A stretch of 17,223 bases of DNA, taken from the NCBI GenBank assembly GCA_964230195.1, contig CAXRGH010000153.1:1-17223 (forward strand), in the 5' to 3' direction. How positions within the stretch are numbered: the stretch's first letter is position 1; every line of letters starts with the position of its first letter. Position numbers and translations under genes: made by a program. Shown in pieces: positions 1-6,385 of this stretch. Source of the stretch: CAXRGH01 sp964230195. Its GTDB lineage: Bacteria; Pseudomonadota; Gammaproteobacteria; Enterobacterales; Alteromonadaceae. A model generated the notes under the pieces. It searched no databases. It was given only the letters and a program-made list of their open reading frames with translations, and was not told the origin of the DNA.

Positions 1-93
1 GTCGCGTAATATTTTCTCTGCCCACTGCCACAAACCTGTCATTTCAGGTAAGCAATCATTCATTCCGCGTATAGCTTGTATTTGTTTGGACAC
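1..93 (-). CDS. hisS: Histidyl-tRNA synthetase, N-terminal fragment
   Basis: Only the first 31 codons are inside the window; the gene runs off the left edge. The translation, starting at a GTG (91-93), reads VSKQIQAIRGMNDCLPEMTG, the characteristic N-terminus of bacterial HisRS (the AIRGMNDxLP segment). The enzyme is a cytoplasmic class II synthetase that charges tRNA-His with histidine using ATP; its catalytic motifs lie outside the window. A GAGAAGG Shine-Dalgarno (102-108 on the minus strand) sits 8 bases before the GTG and supports this start. Position directly after ispG on the same strand matches the usual gammaproteobacterial order ispG-hisS. Identity is secure from the N-terminal signature and context, though the fragment is short. 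Confidence 0.9.
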   Translation of the reverse strand, partial: MSKQIQAIRGMNDCLPEMTGLWQWAEKILRD

Positions 94-130
94 TGTTTAG
101 GCCTTCTCTACATCCATCATGTGGCTGCGT

Positions 131-159
131 ATTATATGGGTTTCGTGATAAAAATGATA
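131..159 (-). promoter_or_regulatory. Candidate sigma-70 promoter for hisS
   Basis: On the minus strand there is a perfect TATAAT hexamer (131-136) about 40 bases before the hisS GTG. An 18-base spacer upstream lies a weak -35 candidate, GTATCA (155-160), sharing three of six positions with the consensus. The site is in the 81-base gap between ispG and hisS, so hisS may have its own start in addition to read-through. Prediction by eye only. Confidence 0.4.
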
Positions 160-174
160 CCTTTCGGATACTAT

Positions 175-1290
175 CTAATCTTCGATGTGTTTAACATCAA
201 TGCGATCTTGTATTTGTTGGGCTTTTGCACGAATTCTTTGCTCTAATTGATCAACGAGCTCATCGTTGGATAAGCGTTCTTTTTGTCGTTTTCCGTCCAC
301 GTAAAAACCGCTCTTATTTCGAGCTCCCGTTAAACCAAGGTCAGAAACTTCTGCCTCACCTGGACCGTTAACAACACAACCGATAATTGAAACATCCATA
401 GGTGTTAACACATTTTCGAGTCGCTCTTCTAATGCGTTGACCGTTGATATAACGTCAAATTCTTGTCTAGAACAACTTGGGCAAGCAATAAAATTAATAC
501 CGCGAGAACGAATCCGTAACGATTTTAGTAGGTCGAACCCCACTTTTATTTCCTCAACAGGGTCAGCCGCTAACGAGATTCTTAAGGTATCTCCAATTCC
601 CTCACTAAGCAATATCCCTAACCCTACGGCACTTTTCACAGCGCCTTGCCTAAAGCCTCCGGCTTCAGTAATGCCTAGGTGTAAAGGTTGCTCAATCTGA
701 GTCGCTAGTTTTCGGTAAGCGCCGACTGCTAAAAAGACATCTGACGCCTTTACACTAACTTTGAATTGATCGAAGTTTAACCGATCAAGAATATCAACAT
801 GACGCATTGCGGATTCAACTAATGCATCTGGCGTTGGTTCACCGTATTTCTCTTGAAGGTCGCGTTCAAGTGACCCTCCATTAACACCAATACGAATCGG
901 AATATTTTTATCATTTGCACAATCAACTACAGAACGAATTCGATCTTCGCTTCCTATATTGCCGGGATTGATTCTTAAGCAATCAGCACCATATTCCGCG
1001 ACCTTCAACGCTATACGGTAATCAAAGTGAATGTCAGCAATCACAGGAATGTCTACTCGTTGTTTGATATGCTTAAAGGCTTCTGCTGCATCCATGGTTG
1101 GAACCGACACCCTCACAATATCTCCACCAACGCTCTCAATACGTTTTATCTGCTCAACTGTTGCATCCACGTCGGTTGTTTGCGTATTGGTCATTGATTG
1201 TACAGCGATAGGTGCACCGTCACCTATCGGTACGTTGCCAACGTAAATTCGCCGGGATTGACGGCGGGTGATGGGATTATCTGAAAACAT
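175..1290 (-). CDS. ispG: 4-hydroxy-3-methylbut-2-en-1-yl diphosphate synthase (flavodoxin)
   Basis: IspG (GcpE) catalyses the penultimate step of the MEP isoprenoid pathway, reductively converting 2-C-methyl-erythritol cyclodiphosphate to HMBPP in the cytoplasm with a 4Fe-4S cluster. The protein is 371 residues (E. coli 372). The N-terminal TIM-barrel half includes VQSMTNTQTTD (30-40) and ADIHFD (85-90). The cluster ligands are C270 and C273 (ACPSCSR), C305 (GCVVNGPGE) and E312, identical in numbering to E. coli. The start is ATG with a weak AGGT-type ribosome-binding site. It follows rodZ by 14 bases and precedes hisS by 81, so it probably belongs to the same transcript as pilF-rodZ. As an Fe-S enzyme it depends on the isc operon in this window. 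Confidence 0.98.
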   Translation of the reverse strand: MFSDNPITRRQSRRIYVGNVPIGDGAPIAVQSMTNTQTTDVDATVEQIKRIESVGGDIVRVSVPTMDAAEAFKHIKQRVDIPVIADIHFDYRIALKVAEYGADCLRINPGNIGSEDRIRSVVDCANDKNIPIRIGVNGGSLERDLQEKYGEPTPDALVESAMRHVDILDRLNFDQFKVSVKASDVFLAVGAYRKLATQIEQPLHLGITEAGGFRQGAVKSAVGLGILLSEGIGDTLRISLAADPVEEIKVGFDLLKSLRIRSRGINFIACPSCSRQEFDVISTVNALEERLENVLTPMDVSIIGCVVNGPGEAEVSDLGLTGARNKSGFYVDGKRQKERLSNDELVDQLEQRIRAKAQQIQDRIDVKHIED

Positions 1291-1304
1291 TGTTGTACCT
1301 ATAG

Positions 1305-2309
1305 TTATATCACTGGAAGCGTAATGCGAGCGGTGCGACCTGCTCTATATTTTTTCATATTGATTGCTTCACCAGCGTAAGTGATTTGCACAAATTCGGG
1401 GGCTCCAAGTGTCAGTTGGAATGGAGGAACGCCTGAGACTTTAACGACTCTACCGGACTCTTTAATTCCGTAAGCCACTTTATCACCGGTAAAATCAACC
1501 AGTTCCATCCAACAATCGCCACTAAAAGATAATTCTAAACTCACCATTTTTGGTAAGGTCGTATGAGTGTCGCCAACAGCAAGCTCATCTTGATCGTGGG
1601 TGACCGAATCGGTCTTTGGTTGAGGAGCGCTTGGTGTGATTAATACCGTTGCTTGACTAGGGAAAGTTTTTTGTTGCTCATTAAGAAGTTGAACCGTTTC
1701 AGGCTGCAGTGTCTGTTGGTTTGTCTGCTTTTCGGTTGTAACAACAGTCACATCTCCAGAAAGCGCCGCGATTTCCCCTGCCACATCAGGTTCTTCAATA
1801 ATTTCTATGGGGTCTGACGACAATGTAGTGTCAATTAACTGGGTGACGTAATCACTGACGGATTGGGTTGATTCACCTTTTTGAAAATATGCCACTGCTA
1901 ACGATAAGATAACCGCAAAAACGATTGCGAGTGACACATAATTGATTCTACGGTCTGTCGTTTGACGTTCCACTTTACGTGAAAAACTTTTCATATTCAC
2001 AAAGGAGGATTGCTGATTCGGCTCGTACATCGACACAATGTCTTCAGGTGACAATCCAAGTCGCTTTGCATAAGCCCTTAGATAGCCTCGATAGAAAACC
2101 TTTGACACTCCCTTTTCTGGGTCCTCAGCCTCCAAGCTCATAATGGTTTGAGACTTGAGCTGCAACTCGGCTGCAACATCCGCAATCGACAAATTTAACG
2201 TCTTTCGAGTTTCGGTCAGAATTGCACCATAACTGAGCGGCACATAGCCTTCATCTGTTCTTGGAAGAGATTCCGGCTCGACCGCTTGACTTGTTGTTGT
2301 TTTTGACAC
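1305..2309 (-). CDS. rodZ: Cytoskeletal membrane protein RodZ
   Basis: RodZ is a bitopic inner-membrane protein that links MreB filaments to the elongasome and helps keep rod shape. The 334-residue protein (E. coli 337) has the expected order: a short N-terminal tail; a cytoplasmic Xre/Cro-like helix-turn-helix domain (about 24-95, including RKTLNLSIADVAAELQL and YRGYLRAYAKRLGL); a basic juxtamembrane stretch (about 107-121); one transmembrane helix (about 123-142); a Thr/Gln-rich periplasmic linker (about 145-250); and a C-terminal DUF4115 beta domain (about 252-334, with FSGDCWMELVDFTG). The start codon is GTG (2307-2309) with an AGAG Shine-Dalgarno; the ATG just upstream runs into an immediate stop. 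It lies between pilF and ispG, the standard order. The linker is low complexity, as is usual in the family. Confidence 0.95.
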   Translation of the reverse strand: MSKTTTSQAVEPESLPRTDEGYVPLSYGAILTETRKTLNLSIADVAAELQLKSQTIMSLEAEDPEKGVSKVFYRGYLRAYAKRLGLSPEDIVSMYEPNQQSSFVNMKSFSRKVERQTTDRRINYVSLAIVFAVILSLAVAYFQKGESTQSVSDYVTQLIDTTLSSDPIEIIEEPDVAGEIAALSGDVTVVTTEKQTNQQTLQPETVQLLNEQQKTFPSQATVLITPSAPQPKTDSVTHDQDELAVGDTHTTLPKMVSLELSFSGDCWMELVDFTGDKVAYGIKESGRVVKVSGVPPFQLTLGAPEFVQITYAGEAINMKKYRAGRTARITLPVI

Positions 2310-2398
2310 GTTTACATTCTCTACTGCTTTGCCAATGCAGAATAAGGACTACACCAGCTGTGAATCAACCGAAAGACAGACTACTTTTATTTCTGCGC

Positions 2399-2430
2399 TT
2401 ATAGTACTGGCAAACCCTTCCTTTCTTCAA
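2399..2430 (-). promoter_or_regulatory. Weak candidate promoter upstream of rodZ
   Basis: The 165-base gap between pilF and rodZ is longer than the other gaps in this gene run. On the minus strand it holds TTGAAG followed, 18 bases later, by TACTAT (each four of six matches to the -35 and -10 consensus), about 90 bases before the rodZ start. It could let rodZ-ispG be transcribed independently of pilF. No terminator hairpin was seen in the gap. This is a weak prediction. Confidence 0.2.
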
Positions 2431-2474
2431 GATATAATGTCACTTTGATGCCGAATAAGTTCCGTAGTTTGCGT

Positions 2475-3203
2475 CTAAAACTCTCCATTTTTGTTATTTT
2501 TGAGAATGTTTTGATAGAAGTGAACTTTTTTATCCTTCTCCAAGCGCTGTGCGATCTCCAAAGCCAAACGATATGCTGCGCGTGATTTCCCCCCCCACTC
2601 AAAATATTCTTCAATGGCAGTTTCACTGCCCTCAAGTTCACTATTTAATAGTAGAGCGGTAGCGAGATAAAAGTAATTATCGGTGACGCTATTATCGTTT
2701 TTTAATGCTAATCGATAATATGATACCGCATCTTTCGTTTGCGCTAATAGAGCTGAACAGTGTCCCATGTTTGCGTAGACTTTAGCACGGTCAGATGCAT
2801 CAGGTACATCAAGCGCGATCTGAAAAAATGGTATTGAATTGTCGAGGTTTTTATTGCGTGCGCACAAATAACTCGCATATGCGTCATTCACACGCCAATG
2901 ATTCGGGGCAAGTAGTAAACTTTTACCAAAATAACTATCTGAAAGCTGATAATGCTCTAGCTTCCAGTTGCCCAAGGCTAACAATAATAGAGCATCCAGA
3001 TTGTCTGGTAGATCTCGATGAACCGCAGATGCCAATTTTACAGCATCCAAATACTGCCCTATCGCTAAGTATTTCTCAGCCAGCGCCAAAGAGACCGCAG
3101 AACGACTGTCCAGTTGAACACCAGATTGATGTTGTTTGGCCACAACCGTGCAGCCGGTAATGAAAAAAAGAGGAAGCAATAGAGAATAGTAGATGGGTTT
3201 CAT
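2475..3203 (-). CDS. pilF: Type IV pilus biogenesis/stability lipoprotein PilF (PilW), TPR protein
   Basis: PilF/PilW is an outer-membrane lipoprotein pilotin that helps PilQ secretin assemble for type IV pili. The 242-residue product has an N-terminal signal peptide with a lipobox, LFFITGC, making C18 the lipidated residue, then tandem tetratricopeptide-like helices through about residue 225 (for example LALAEKYLAIGQYLDAVKLA, YANMGHCSALLAQTKDAVSYY and FYLATALLLNSELEGSETAI). The start is ATG 3201-3203 with GGAGG only three bases upstream. It follows rlmN by 17 bases, the usual rlmN-pilF-rodZ-ispG order. Residues W203-G205 are encoded by a run of eight Gs (2589-2596 on the plus strand), a potential slippage site. 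The helix after the tract (SRAAYRLALEIAQRL) fits the family, so the frame as written is intact. The short C-terminus (KNNKNGEF) looks slightly truncated relative to my recollection of the family. Confidence 0.9.
   Translation of the reverse strand: MKPIYYSLLLPLFFITGCTVVAKQHQSGVQLDSRSAVSLALAEKYLAIGQYLDAVKLASAVHRDLPDNLDALLLLALGNWKLEHYQLSDSYFGKSLLLAPNHWRVNDAYASYLCARNKNLDNSIPFFQIALDVPDASDRAKVYANMGHCSALLAQTKDAVSYYRLALKNDNSVTDNYFYLATALLLNSELEGSETAIEEYFEWGGKSRAAYRLALEIAQRLEKDKKVHFYQNILKNNKNGEF
2589..2596 (-). repeat. G8 homopolymer tract inside pilF
   Basis: Eight consecutive G residues on the coding strand (C on the plus strand) span codons 203-205 of pilF. Loss of one G would switch translation into a frame that stays open to about position 2399, replacing the last 37 residues with about 62 unrelated ones. 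Tracts of this length are known slippage sites in contingency genes of other bacteria; here it may equally be chance. Confidence 0.8.
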
Positions 3204-3220
3204 ATGCCTCCATTTTCACG

Positions 3221-4351
3221 TCAATGATTAGATGATTTTATGGGGATCGACGGACCTTTCGATTGTTTTTTCATGATACGTTTAGTTCGGTCAATCACAT
3301 CGCCGACTAATTGCCCACACGCTGCATCAATGTCATCACCTCGGGTGCGACGAACGACAACAACGTAGCCATGTTCGATGAGGACTTTAGCAAATCTATC
3401 GATACGAGAATTGCTTGAACAAGTATACGGCGAACCAGGGTATGGATTAAAAGGGATAAGATTAATCTTAGATGGTGTTCCTTTCAGCACAGCGGCTAAC
3501 TCATGAGCCTGTTCCATGCTGTCGTTGATACCATTTAACATGACATACTCAACCGTTACCTTTCCACCATTCGCGTTTGACTTCGACAAATACCGACGCA
3601 CGCCTGCTAAAAACTCACTAATTGGATATTTCTTGTTAATTGGAACAATTTCATCACGCAACTCGTCGTTTGGCGCATGGAGAGAAATTGCCAGAGCAAC
3701 ATCGATGCTATCCCCCAGCATATCAAGTTCAGGTACGACGCCAGATGTACTCAAAGTTACTCTGCGCTTCGATAACCCAAACGCAATATCATCCATCATT
3801 AAATTCATTGCAGGAACGACGTGCTTCAGATTTAATAATGGCTCTCCCATACCCATCATTACTACATTAGTCACTGGACGTCGGCTACTATCACGAGACA
3901 GCCCCAACTCAGTTGCCACTCGCCAAACTTGACCAATAATCTCTGATACTTTTAAGTTACGATTAAAACCTTGCTGGGCTGTTGAGCAGAATGTGCATTC
4001 CAATGCGCACCCAACTTGAGACGAAACGCACAAAGTTGCGCGATCGCCATCTGGTATCCACACGGTTTCAACTTCTTGTCCGCCCTCAAGTGTGAGAGCA
4101 AATTTTATTGTTCCATCAGATGCGTCTTGTCGTTGAGAAATTTCCGGAGCAACAATTTCACAATCTTTAATGAGTTTAGCTCTCAAGACTTTATTCAAGT
4201 TGGTCATTTCATTGAAGTCACTGACACCAAATTGATATATCCACTTCATGACCTGGTCAGCCCGGAAAGACTTTTCACCAATCTGAGCAAAATAATCACG
4301 CATGGCTTCTCTATCGAAATCAAGCAAATTGACTTTTTGACTTTTTAGCAT
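3221..4351 (-). CDS. rlmN: Dual-specificity 23S rRNA/tRNA adenine C2-methyltransferase RlmN
   Basis: RlmN is a cytoplasmic radical-SAM enzyme that methylates C2 of A2503 in 23S rRNA and A37 of some tRNAs. The 376-residue protein has an N-terminal accessory domain (about 1-95), then the radical-SAM core with the CX3CX2C cluster motif C115-C119-C122 (GCALECTFCSTAQQGFNRN) and the SAM-binding GMGEPLLN (167-174). C345 (DDIDAACGQL) matches E. coli C355, the methyl-carrying cysteine, and C108 matches E. coli C118, the resolving residue. The start is ATG with AAGGTG seven bases upstream. It lies downstream of ndk after a terminator and 17 bases before pilF. No strong separate promoter was seen in the 94-base ndk-rlmN gap; a poor TTTTCA-N17-TGTTAT pair is present. 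Its cluster requirement links it to the isc genes. Confidence 0.97.
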   Translation of the reverse strand: MLKSQKVNLLDFDREAMRDYFAQIGEKSFRADQVMKWIYQFGVSDFNEMTNLNKVLRAKLIKDCEIVAPEISQRQDASDGTIKFALTLEGGQEVETVWIPDGDRATLCVSSQVGCALECTFCSTAQQGFNRNLKVSEIIGQVWRVATELGLSRDSSRRPVTNVVMMGMGEPLLNLKHVVPAMNLMMDDIAFGLSKRRVTLSTSGVVPELDMLGDSIDVALAISLHAPNDELRDEIVPINKKYPISEFLAGVRRYLSKSNANGGKVTVEYVMLNGINDSMEQAHELAAVLKGTPSKINLIPFNPYPGSPYTCSSNSRIDRFAKVLIEHGYVVVVRRTRGDDIDAACGQLVGDVIDRTKRIMKKQSKGPSIPIKSSNH

Positions 4352-4392
4352 CTCAATACACCTTTTTGAATAACACCTATGAAACCGGTTAT

Positions 4393-4423
4393 TGAAAACA
4401 ACAAAGGGAGCACTAGGCTCCCT
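4393..4423 (-). terminator. Intrinsic terminator after ndk
   Basis: Reading the minus strand after the ndk stop, a perfect 7-bp stem (AGGGAGC with GCTCCCT, positions 4405-4423, 5-base loop) is followed by the T-rich run TTTGTTGTTTTC. This is a good rho-independent terminator that would separate ndk from rlmN, at least in part. Confidence 0.85.
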
Positions 4424-4445
4424 CTGCTAAATTATACGTGAAGTA

Positions 4446-4874
4446 TTATACGCGATCACACAATTCTTCAGCGCTGAAGAAATAAGCGATTTCGCGAGCT
4501 GCAGATTCAGGTGCATCTGAACCGTGAACAGCATTAGCATCAATTGAGTCAGCAAAATCTGCACGAAGGGTTCCCGCTAATGCTTCCGCAGGGTTTGTAG
4601 CACCCATGATTTCACGATTTTTGAGGATAGCGTTTTCGCCCTCAAGTACCTGAACCATTACCGGACCAGACGTCATAAATTCAACAAGAGCTCCAAAGAA
4701 CGGACGTTCGCTGTGCTCCGCATAAAATCCTTCAGCTTTTTCTTTACTAAGGTGCACCATCTTTGCTGCAACAATACGAAGACCAGCAGTTTCGAAACGA
4801 TTATAGATCGCGCCAATTACATTTTTAGCAACAGCATCGGGTTTAACAATTGAAAAAGTACGCTCTAGCGCCAT
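4446..4874 (-). CDS. ndk: Nucleoside diphosphate kinase
   Basis: Ndk moves the gamma phosphate between nucleoside triphosphates and diphosphates by a ping-pong mechanism through a phosphohistidine. The 142-residue protein (E. coli 143) begins MALERTFSIVKPDAVAKN, has the ERPFF nucleotide-site segment (56-60), the REIMGATNP loop (87-95) and the active-site NAVHGSD, with the catalytic histidine at H117 as in E. coli. The start is ATG with GGAGA seven bases upstream. It is monocistronic by appearance: a promoter lies just upstream (4915-4943) and a strong terminator just downstream. In related genomes ndk usually follows the fdx/iscX end of the isc operon; here a different set of genes separates them. 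Confidence 0.98.
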   Translation of the reverse strand: MALERTFSIVKPDAVAKNVIGAIYNRFETAGLRIVAAKMVHLSKEKAEGFYAEHSERPFFGALVEFMTSGPVMVQVLEGENAILKNREIMGATNPAEALAGTLRADFADSIDANAVHGSDAPESAAREIAYFFSAEELCDRV

Positions 4875-4914
4875 GATTTTCTCCAGTGTTCAAAGTTTAA
4901 AAAATTTTGCGCGA

Positions 4915-4943
4915 AGTATACGTTGTAATCACTAAAATGCCTA
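4915..4943 (-). promoter_or_regulatory. Sigma-70 promoter for ndk
   Basis: On the minus strand TAGGCA (4938-4943; four of six) is separated by 17 bases from TATACT (4915-4920; five of six). The predicted start site lies about 30 bases before the ndk ATG, giving a short leader with a GGAGA ribosome-binding site. Confidence 0.6.
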
Positions 4944-5198
4944 ATGATATTTGAGAAATTGACGAGACACGGATTGGTATTTTAGGTTTACGGAAATAAT
5001 AACAGCGCAAGTGATTATTCATATTGGTCATGTGTAGGATACGAACTTAACAGTCCGTATTTGAAATAATGGAAGGCTAAAAGGTCATCAGTATAAAACT
5101 GAAAATTCATGGCCGCAGTCGAGCTGACATCCCAACTGCCCCTAATTACTGGAATTAGCAGAGCATAGTTCGTTATTAGCTATACTTTGCAAAGATTC
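4944..5198. other. Spacer between padR and ndk with no recognised gene
   Basis: With the ndk promoter excluded, this stretch holds no gene I recognise. It contains a perfect 10-bp palindrome CTTTGCAAAG (5185-5194) and an AT-rich inverted repeat CTAATT-N5-AATTAG (5142-5158). Neither is followed by a T run in the padR direction, so I do not call a terminator. A minus-strand reading frame is open from just after a TAG near 5175 to a TAA at 5015-5017; its only ATG (5108-5110) would give a 31-residue peptide (MNFQFYTDDLLAFHYFKYGL at its start) without a Shine-Dalgarno. It may be a remnant, a dispersed repeat or chance. Confidence 0.5.
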
Positions 5199-5543
5199 TC
5201 AGTCCTTAAAACTGACGGTATTAGTATTTAGCTCGACACCGTCCCACATTTTTTTCATTGCGTCGAGAGAACGAGCGAGTGCTTGTTCGCCTTCGGTTGT
5301 TACGTGGAAAAAGCGTTTTGCTCTACCACCTCGAGCCGCAGTTGGCTCTCCTAACTCAGAATACACCAGACCTTTTTTCTCTAACCGGTCCATAGTTGAA
5401 TACAGTGCTCCGATAGCAACATCACGTTCGATAGTTGTCAGCAATACTGAACGAATCATAGCGCCATACGCGCGATTACCTGATTTGAGAAGTGCAAGCA
5501 TTACGGTTTGTTCAAACTCACCAAGGTACTTTTGCTTTGACAT
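5199..5543 (-). CDS. PadR-family winged-helix transcriptional regulator
   Basis: This is a 114-residue DNA-binding protein of the PadR family, cytoplasmic dimers that usually repress a neighbouring or divergent gene in response to small molecules. The sequence has the typical N-terminal hydrophobic helix (EFEQTVMLALLKSGNRAYGAMIR), the recognition region ALYSTMDRLEKKGLVYSEL, and the wing GGRAKRFFHVTTEGEQAL, followed by a short C-terminal helix (RSLDAMKKMW). The short tail suggests the small subfamily. I place the start at ATG 5541-5543 because AGGGG lies eight bases upstream. A GTG at 5550-5552 is in frame, but that same purine run abuts it and could not serve it. The gene diverges from the plus-strand operon beginning at 5709, so that operon is its most likely target. 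The effector cannot be read from sequence. Confidence 0.88.
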   Translation of the reverse strand: MSKQKYLGEFEQTVMLALLKSGNRAYGAMIRSVLLTTIERDVAIGALYSTMDRLEKKGLVYSELGEPTAARGGRAKRFFHVTTEGEQALARSLDAMKKMWDGVELNTNTVSFKD

Positions 5544-5605
5544 GTTAACCACCCCTATTCAACTGATAACTCTTTAGTTTTATTAATTATTTTTTGTTTA
5601 CTGCC

Positions 5606-5634
5606 TTTATAAACGCCAGTTTGTCACATTTTAA
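5606..5634 (-). promoter_or_regulatory. Candidate padR promoter
   Basis: On the minus strand TTAAAA (5629-5634) lies 17 bases before TATAAA (5606-5611). The -35 overlaps the AATGT/ACATT half-sites between the divergent genes, which would allow autoregulation. The region is AT-rich, so chance matches are likely. Confidence 0.35.
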
Positions 5635-5648
5635 TGTTTATATAAAGT
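5621..5648 (+). promoter_or_regulatory. Candidate promoter for the 5709-7441 operon
   Basis: TTGTCA (5621-5626, five of six) is followed after 16 bases by TAAAGT (5643-5648, four of six). A second -10-like TATAAC lies at 5667-5672 without a good -35. Either would give a leader of roughly 30-55 bases before the ATG at 5709. The first overlaps the candidate PadR half-sites. Confidence 0.35.
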
Positions 5649-5653
5649 ACATT
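5626..5653. promoter_or_regulatory. Candidate PadR operator: three AATGT/ACATT half-sites
   Basis: ACATT (5626-5630), AATGT (5633-5637) and ACATT (5649-5653) form two overlapping inverted pairs, one with a 2-base gap and one with an 11-base gap, within the divergent promoter region. Several studied PadR proteins bind ATGT/ACAT dyads with 8-10 base spacing, so the half-site matches known sites while the spacing does not exactly. Assignment is by position and half-site sequence only. Confidence 0.35.
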
Positions 5654-5708
5654 CTGATCGAAACCGTATAACAATTCGTACCAATCAAGTCGAATGGGAG
5701 GGCTTACA

Positions 5709-5978
5709 ATGAATAACACGTCCAGTTTCTACAGAATACTTTCTAACAGTGATTCACCTTATTATTTAATTCAGCATGTCGTAAATAACGTGCCATCTGT
5801 GTTAATGGATGATTTCGGTAATCACAAAAGGTTTTGCGGTTTGAGTCAGGCGCAAGAGTACTTGGTCTCCATCGGCGTTCATGAAGCAGAATTATCGGTT
5901 GAGACGGCATACGACGAGATGATTGGATCTCCTTCAGACTCCGACAACTCACATTACACTATGGATACGCATTTTTGA
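5709..5978 (+). CDS. Small uncharacterised protein, DUF6482-like
   Basis: An 89-residue acidic protein with no signal peptide or membrane segment. Function is unknown. The pattern of a short N-terminal beta region (PYYLIQHVVNNVPSVLMDDF, about 17-36), a helix (LSQAQEYLVSIG) and a conserved-looking AYDEMIG near residues 67-73 reminds me of the DUF6482 family, but I cannot confirm membership. The start is ATG 5709: GGGAGGG (5696-5702) lies six bases upstream. The alternative in-frame ATG at 5694 overlaps that purine run and is less likely. The last codons overlap the start of the next gene by four bases (TTGA), which implies translational coupling. It is the first gene of the operon diverging from padR. 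Confidence 0.7.
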   Translation: MNNTSSFYRILSNSDSPYYLIQHVVNNVPSVLMDDFGNHKRFCGLSQAQEYLVSIGVHEAELSVETAYDEMIGSPSDSDNSHYTMDTHF

Positions 5979-6385
5979 CGACAATTCCATTTTCAGCTCT
6001 TCTTGGTTATGCCGGCGCTTTAGTTTTTCTAGCGTTAGCGATTGGCGTGTCGAAAGGTTCAATACCTATTAGTGCATTTTACGTGTACACGATTATGATA
6101 TTGTCCTTCATTGCAGGCACGCACTGGGACAAGTTTGATGATACCAAGCGGTGGCGGTCGCTGACATCAGCACTTGGTGTCACGATGGTCATATTTGTAT
6201 ATATTTTCATTGACTTAGAAACGTCGCTACTCGCAAGCGTAGGGTTGTTCTGTTTATATCTTTTGTTTGATTTTAAAGATTACCAAGTTAACAGCATAGT
6301 AAGACACTATTTTCTATTTCGCGCTATTGCATCACTGTGCGCCGTCGGTTCGTCAGTCTACCTTCTATTTTCTAAAGGGGTATAA
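5975..6385 (+). CDS. DUF3429-like integral membrane protein
   Basis: A 136-residue protein with about five hydrophobic segments (approximately 7-25, 35-49, 65-80, 85-99 and 112-132), so an inner-membrane protein. The second segment ends YTIMILSFIAGTHWDKF, which resembles the AILSFLGGxHWG signature of DUF3429; function is unknown. The start is a TTG at 5975-5977 overlapping the previous stop (TTGA). The frame remains open upstream, but no ATG or GTG occurs there and the next internal Met is at residue 41, so TTG is the best choice. Initiation probably depends on ribosomes finishing the upstream gene. The stop abuts the next ATG directly (6383-6386), a further sign of one operon. Confidence 0.75.
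   Translation: MTTIPFSALLGYAGALVFLALAIGVSKGSIPISAFYVYTIMILSFIAGTHWDKFDDTKRWRSLTSALGVTMVIFVYIFIDLETSLLASVGLFCLYLLFDFKDYQVNSIVRHYFLFRAIASLCAVGSSVYLLFSKGV

Noticed and set aside
437..700. Plus-strand open frame opposite ispG (87 codons), and similar open frames opposite rlmN, hscA, iscS and others
   Set aside because: They lie antisense to well-supported conserved genes, show no family resemblance and lack ribosome-binding sites; they are shadows of the real coding frames.
5142..5158. CTAATT-N5-AATTAG as a padR terminator
   Set aside because: The stem is short and AT-rich, and in the padR direction it is followed by GGGGC rather than a T run.
5185..5194. CTTTGCAAAG palindrome as an operator
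   Set aside because: A single short AT-rich palindrome just past the padR stop, away from any promoter; expected by chance at this frequency.
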